Source: Acidisphaera sp. S103
GTDB lineage: Bacteria; Pseudomonadota; Alphaproteobacteria; Acetobacterales; Acetobacteraceae
Direction: 5' to 3'
DNA: 50,138 bases
Assembly: GCF_009765975.1 (NCBI RefSeq)
Contig: NZ_LMUJ01000111.1
Span: 160,383 to 210,520 of the forward strand
This document shows, piece after piece, positions 46,323 to 50,138 of the stretch. Both the position numbers and the translations under genes were made by a program. How positions within the stretch are numbered: the first letter of the stretch is position 1; the number at the start of each line of letters is the position of its first letter. The notes beneath the pieces are model-generated. The model was not told the DNA's origin, searched no databases, and was given only the letters and a program-made list of their open reading frames with translations.

Positions 46323-46661
46323 TCAAGCGAAACCGCCTACGGCAATGCCGTCCAGATAGCTGAGCACGTCTTCGGCCCGGCCTCCGCGCACAAGATCCCC
46401 GGCGGTTTTGCAGCCGAATCCAGGGATGGGCTGCGACCGAAACCATTCGAAGGCTTGCGGCGGCGACCCGCACCAGGCCAAGACGCGGTCAATGATGTGC
46501 GCGACCTCGCTCAGCCCAGCCTGAACTACAGGAGATACCCAATCCGCGATCGCAAAGGTATCAGATAGGGGCGGTCCGATGGCGGCCGACAATTCGCTCC
46601 TAGAGACCGAAAGCACGCGGGCCAGCCGGTCGCCGTCAATCAAGCCGTCAGGGCCGCTCAC
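46323..46661 (-). CDS. DUF2384 (Xre/MbcA/ParS C-terminal) antitoxin-type protein
   Basis: 112 residues. The C-terminal half has the DUF2384 toxin-binding signature: AWCGSPPQAFEWFRSQPIPG, FGCKTAGDLVRGGRAEDVLS and YLDGI. The N-terminal half (DGDRLARVLSVSRSELSAAI) is the short HTH-like part. Such proteins normally neutralise a RES-domain NAD-degrading toxin encoded next door; no RES gene is seen in the flanks. Confidence 0.75.
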   Translation of the reverse strand: MSGPDGLIDGDRLARVLSVSRSELSAAIGPPLSDTFAIADWVSPVVQAGLSEVAHIIDRVLAWCGSPPQAFEWFRSQPIPGFGCKTAGDLVRGGRAEDVLSYLDGIAVGGFA

Positions 46662-46742
46662 GTCGTGTAGAAATGTTGATTTGCCAGATGCCGTGCTCGC
46701 CCCTCATGCGAAAACCGATCTTCGACGCATGGGGTAAAGTGA

Positions 46743-47213
46743 TCAGAGACCGTCAAAGCCGCGCATTTTTCTCAGTCGTTGCGTATATGAATTATGATAT
46801 TCTTCCAAGAACCGCTCGACACCAACGTGGTCGGAACGGCGCGGCGCGGCTAGTCGCAAATGTCTGGCCATCTTCTGTGCGATGACCCAGTTTCGGTCGT
46901 CGTTGACGCCGGGATAGTTGGGGTCAACTGCCAACAGCAATCGAAGGGCGATGCGCCCTTCTTCATCCAAGTCCCGTGCGGTGATTACCTGGCCGAGCGA
47001 ATAGACACGCCCGCTTGAGGTTCGAGCACGGTCGGCTGACTCCGTGAATTCCACAATGGGCGTCGAGAGGACCCAGGAGAGACCCCCAGTGTTGGGGTGC
47101 CAGGTGGCGTATCCGAACAGGCATTCGTCACCAATCGCATCGACCACCATCCATTGCGTCATCGTCGCGGTGATCAGAGCGTCAGCAAGAGGAGGCGTCA
47201 TCACAACCACCAT
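46743..47213 (-). CDS. Hypothetical protein, paralog of the next upstream gene
   Basis: 156 residues. The segment LSTPIVEFTESADRARTSSG, with RVYSLGQVITARDLDEEGRI next, aligns by eye with a stretch of the protein at 47240 (see findings). The C-terminus is basic (HVGVERFLEEYHNSYTQRLR). Start at ATG 47213 or 47201. No family function recognised. Confidence 0.6.
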   Translation of the reverse strand: MVVVMTPPLADALITATMTQWMVVDAIGDECLFGYATWHPNTGGLSWVLSTPIVEFTESADRARTSSGRVYSLGQVITARDLDEEGRIALRLLLAVDPNYPGVNDDRNWVIAQKMARHLRLAAPRRSDHVGVERFLEEYHNSYTQRLRKMRGFDGL

Positions 47214-47239
47214 TTACTGGACCGCGTCGACCTAACTTA

Positions 47240-47617
47240 TTACGGAACAACATCTGTAAATCCCCAGGTACGCAGGGCATACGCAAGATGGGCTCGAAGC
47301 TCCGGATCGAGCTCAGGCTCGTCACGAGTTCCAAGCAAATAGTTCTGCCCGGACCAAGTCCGTATCGCACGCGCCGTCAGATCGACGGCCACGATGGAGG
47401 ATGTGATCCACGTGTTCCGAAGCCGAACACGACAGGCGAGCGCATGGATGTCGACGGCGGATCCAATACGAATCGCAATGAAGCTCCAGAGCTCCAACAT
47501 GTCCTGTGGCGGCCCGACGGTCCCGACAACACTTTCGATCTCGACATCGCTCGCGTGCGTCACGGACACCGGCTTACCGCGATAGATCGCTTTGAACAAA
47601 ATGTCGGCGTCGATCAT
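47240..47617 (-). CDS. Hypothetical protein, paralog of the next downstream gene
   Basis: 125 residues from ATG 47617, chosen because AGGTGG lies at ideal spacing upstream. The frame is open 13 codons further. The TSSIVAVDLTARAIRTWSGQ stretch, then NYLLGTRDEPELDPELRAHL, parallels the protein at 46743. 26 bp separate the two genes. Function unknown. Confidence 0.6.
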   Translation of the reverse strand: MIDADILFKAIYRGKPVSVTHASDVEIESVVGTVGPPQDMLELWSFIAIRIGSAVDIHALACRVRLRNTWITSSIVAVDLTARAIRTWSGQNYLLGTRDEPELDPELRAHLAYALRTWGFTDVVP

Positions 47618-47732
47618 TGATCCACCTGGCAGTGCTTCGGGTTCGCCATGCCTCATCCACCATTTCCGTCACGTCGCCGTCCGGCTGTACGTTTGGCCTT
47701 AAATGCCGAGATGCCGGAAGTTCTTTGGGCTT

Positions 47733-48401
47733 TTATTGCCTGACTTTCCGCTCGGAATGCTTCCGGTTGGGGAGGGGATGAGCGTTCAACAATCGAATGT
47801 ACCCGGCCAATCTGGTCGCTTCGGATGCGGCGCGCAGGACATGGGAATGAAGGGCCGAGGCATCGGCGGCGACCCGGCGCCAGATGCCTTCATCACTTGC
47901 ATAGGCTCGGATCAGCGTGTGGGCATCTCCAACTGATAAAGAGAAGTCCTCCCCAGCCGCTTCATGGACGATCTTCAACCATTTGATTACCGCCAAGTGG
48001 AGTTCCGCAAAAACCTTCACGCCCTCGAGGGCAACCCGAAGCGCAGCAGTGAACGTCGTCGGATCCAACCCTAACGGATCGGGCTGCAATCCGTGCCAGC
48101 CGCTACTACTGCGATGCCGATTCAGAGACCAGTCCTCCCACTCGGCCTCGGGCATGACAAGCCATGAGGCCGTCGGACGCCCATCAAGGTATGCGATGGC
48201 TACTTCACGCGCATAGGGCCGGTCATAGATGTGCTCGATGCTATCCACATGGATAACCGCGCGCTTCCGCCATCTGTCCGACCGTGGACGCCGGTAGATG
48301 CTCAGAGAAGCGACGCCACTCTCCGAGTAGTCGGAGGACCCTTCCCTGGGGTCTGATGGGCGCGTACGTGCCGCGTCCTCGGATATGTGTTGTTTCGACA
48401 T
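47733..48401 (-). CDS. Hypothetical protein
   Basis: 222 residues from ATG 48401 (MSKQHISEDA); the frame is open 25 codons upstream. The N-terminal region is disordered. The middle carries SWLVMPEAEWEDWSLNRHRS, and the C-terminal half is helical (AALRVALEGVKVFAELHLAV). No known domain. It is the first gene of the minus-strand run and divergent from an Xre gene. Confidence 0.55.
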   Translation of the reverse strand: MSKQHISEDAARTRPSDPREGSSDYSESGVASLSIYRRPRSDRWRKRAVIHVDSIEHIYDRPYAREVAIAYLDGRPTASWLVMPEAEWEDWSLNRHRSSSGWHGLQPDPLGLDPTTFTAALRVALEGVKVFAELHLAVIKWLKIVHEAAGEDFSLSVGDAHTLIRAYASDEGIWRRVAADASALHSHVLRAASEATRLAGYIRLLNAHPLPNRKHSERKVRQ

Positions 48402-48584
48402 CTGGTGCCCCGAGCGTGAAGGCGCCAACCCAGAGTTGTGTCGGCACTCCGAATCGGCTGCTGACTGGAAGACCATATGTCAGAGGGGGGCATCGGTCAA
48501 GCGGAAACTGTTCTTCTGATATCATACTCTGAATCAGGAGTACCGACTTTGCGTTACCCAAACACCGATTGTATGTTGTTTTAA

Positions 48585-48592
48585 TGTTGACA
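48585..48592 (+). promoter_or_regulatory. TGTTGACA box upstream of the Xre gene
   Basis: TGTTGACA in a context (TAATGTTGACAAGGATTTC) nearly identical to that at 33850-33868. It lies 50 bp before the Xre start and could be a -35 box or a regulator site. Confidence 0.35.
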
Positions 48593-48641
48593 AGGATTTC
48601 GTCCTGGACACAGCCCGCCGAGTTTTCTGTCACCTTGTCCG

Positions 48642-48923
48642 GTGGGTAAGGATTCAACCAGAATATCGGTCGGGCTACCGTTACCGCGTGCTCTTGCGGC
48701 AGCGCGGGCGCTTGTCGGCATAACGCAGCGTAAGCTGGCAGCCGAGGCCGGGCTGTCTACTGGTTCGGTAGCACGTTATGAGGCGGGCATTTCCATGCTT
48801 CGGGCCGACAACCTCGGAGCCATCGTGGCCGTTCTCAAACGGCACGGTATTCGCTTCCTCGAAGAAACCGACGAGGTGGAGATGGGGGTGATGCTACTTA
48901 GGCGCGATCTTCCCCACGAGTGA
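48642..48923 (+). CDS. Xre-family helix-turn-helix regulator
   Basis: 93 residues: LAAARALVGITQRKLAAEAG, LSTGSVARYEAGISMLRADN is a clear Xre helix-turn-helix, followed by a short beta-rich tail (IRFLEETDEVEMGVMLLRR). GTG start. It is divergent from the minus-strand hypothetical operon and may control it. Confidence 0.8.
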   Translation: MGKDSTRISVGLPLPRALAAARALVGITQRKLAAEAGLSTGSVARYEAGISMLRADNLGAIVAVLKRHGIRFLEETDEVEMGVMLLRRDLPHE

Positions 48924-49018
48924 CGAGTATGGCTTGAAGTCTCGCCCGGCAGCGGTGCGTGGGTGGTTGAGGTCCTGAAGTCAAATGTGCGCCGCAGACC
49001 ACGGCCGTCAGCTGAAAG
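48924..49018. other. Intergenic, nothing recognised
   Basis: Short spacer after the Xre gene; no terminator seen. Confidence 0.4.
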
Positions 49019-49720
49019 GGAATACCCATCCGCAGGTCTGTTCGGGCGCCTTCACCACCAGATCAACTTGAAATTCAACGCAGCGACGGCATCGAAGTTC
49101 ACAAGCCCAACGGCGCCCGCGGGAACAATTCATGGAATTCGATGGACACATTGACCTATGCCCAGGCGATGCGCTTGTATCACACGTCGATAGCTTTGGA
49201 AGGGCCGCCGACGGGCAGTGTCAAACGTAAGATGACACTACCGCCTGTTATGCAGCATTCGGCTGGTCACCTCATCCTCGGAGCGAACACGCCACGCATC
49301 GAGGTTTGAACCGGTGAAGGGGCGGTCACCAAGAGGCGACCCGCCGCCGTTACCTTCCGTCGTTATTCGGTCACGTTCGCTGATCGATCGGCCCGATGTG
49401 TGATTGAGGCGGACAAGCTTTCACAGCTCCATGCTGGCCGCGGGGAGAGCCCGAAGGGATACGCGGGCTTTCCGGTGAAGACTACTGAGCATGTGCGCAT
49501 TCAAGCCGCGGACCGTCCTCTATTGTGCGCGGGTTTCACCACCGTATTGGGCGCATTTGACCAGGCTCATGCCGAACTGGTGCAAACCTACCAACTAGGG
49601 GGCGGGCGCAGGAAGAAGTGGCTCAGGATGGCGACGACTACGGAGGAGTTTCCGAGGCGTAGAACAGTGTTGGGGTCGCTATCATCACATCTCGTTGCGA
49701 CTGTTGACAACGCGCGGTGA
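49019..49720 (+). pseudogene. Open frame interrupted by one in-frame TGA
   Basis: A single plus-strand frame is open from about 49019 to 49720 except for TGA at 49307-49309. Coding-like stretches lie on both sides: MDTLTYAQAMRLYHTSIALE before it, and CVIEADKLSQLHAGRGESPK and HVRIQAADRPLLCAGFTTVL after it. The latter part alone is open from a GTG at 49400. No family recognised; it looks like a decaying gene or two small ones. Confidence 0.3.
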
Positions 49721-49761
49721 CCGGTTACCTGATGTGCGCCCACGGGACGAGCCGATAAGCC

Positions 49762-50138
49762 ATGACGAGATTCAACTACTCTGGCCGATCAGTACCGGTG
49801 CGCGGCGGCGGCTACCTCACTGTTAAGGTAAGAGATCACCACGACTTCAATTTGCTTCAGAGTCAGACATTATATTGCCTTGAAGCGGCTCTGGGACACT
49901 TGGCGATGGTCAGCGGTCGTTTGAACCAGTATCCCCTTCATCCGTGGGTATTGGAATTCGCAAAACGATATTTTCTGGTGAACTCCAGAGACCACTACAT
50001 ATCGACTTTGCAAACCGGCGTCGCACAGATCTGGACCGGCTTGAAAGGCGACACGACTATTAAGGCGGGTCCCATTGACCGCTTGAACGAGACAGCCGGG
50101 GAGGTGCGTAGGAGGCGAGTCTACGATGATCTACCGCC
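49762..50138 (+). CDS. Hypothetical protein, 3' end beyond the window
   Basis: ATG at 49762 opens a frame with no stop to the window end (125 codons). The translation begins MTRFNYSGRSVPVRGGGYLT and contains HDFNLLQSQTLYCLEAALGH and LHPWVLEFAKRYFLVNS. It looks coding but matches no family I recognise. Partial. Confidence 0.45.
   Translation, partial: MTRFNYSGRSVPVRGGGYLTVKVRDHHDFNLLQSQTLYCLEAALGHLAMVSGRLNQYPLHPWVLEFAKRYFLVNSRDHYISTLQTGVAQIWTGLKGDTTIKAGPIDRLNETAGEVRRRRVYDDLP

Noticed and set aside
48241-48657. A 138-codon minus-strand frame overlapping the start of the 47733-48401 gene
   Set aside because: It overlaps the divergent promoter region and two better genes, and has no ribosome-binding site or family match.
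31934-50138. Search for a CRISPR array or anti-phage signature genes
   Set aside because: No regularly spaced short repeats and no Cas or named defence-family motif were seen; the only long repeat is the two-copy 251-bp unit.

Overview
The window looks like a chromosomal segment of a GC-rich alphaproteobacterium, probably Rhodospirillales/Acetobacteraceae. This is inferred from codon use and from the flavour of GyrB, RecF, FolC and AccD; no search was run. Positions 1 to about 31,930 are high-GC host chromosome. From the tRNA-Arg gene (31,857-31,933) to the right edge the DNA has lower GC, patchy coding density and plasmid-like functions, and looks like an integrated conjugative element.

Chromosomal part. 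Positions 1-7,300 hold loosely packed metabolic genes: a 3'-truncated oleate hydratase, an HSL-type alpha/beta hydrolase, an MFS permease, an NHL beta-propeller protein and two overlapping NodB/PuuE-like polysaccharide deacetylases. A minus-strand housekeeping block follows: accD-folC-recF-gyrB (transcribed from 13,600 to 7,767). On the plus strand from 14,175 to 28,466 lies a tightly overlapping 17-gene operon. It reproduces the aryl polyene (APE) pathway in the canonical order: chain-length factor, acyltransferase, two acyl carrier proteins, membrane protein, AMP ligase, dehydratase, glycosyltransferase/acyltransferase fusion, thioesterase, LolA-like carrier, MMPL exporter, DUF3261 lipoprotein, ketosynthase, second dehydratase, ketoreductase and second ketosynthase, then a methyltransferase. 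The AMP ligase would load an aryl acid on an ACP; the KS/CLF, KR and DH enzymes extend the polyene; ApeD/ApeJ/ApeK and the ApeL-M-N envelope proteins attach it to a lipid and move it to the outer membrane. Three envelope proteins follow: an FGE-fold protein lacking the catalytic cysteines, a YajG-like lipoprotein and a 479-residue lipoprotein with a permuted papain-like signature.

Element part. A tyrosine integrase sits next to the 3' end of tRNA-Arg, followed by an AlpA-like HTH gene, parA plus a ribbon-helix-helix partner flanked by a repeated GCTACC motif, a second tyrosine recombinase, an iteron-bearing AT-rich segment, and a primase-like replication protein followed by a 251-bp tandem duplication with a strong hairpin. 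Next come a HAD phosphatase, an Xre regulator with paired palindromic operators, and DotA/TraY plus a TraX-position membrane protein, which mark an IncI/Dot-type (type IVB) conjugation system. The right end is a minus-strand run of small unknown genes, including a DUF2384 antitoxin-type protein and two apparent paralogs, then degenerate sequence and a partial gene at the edge. The right attachment site is not in the window.
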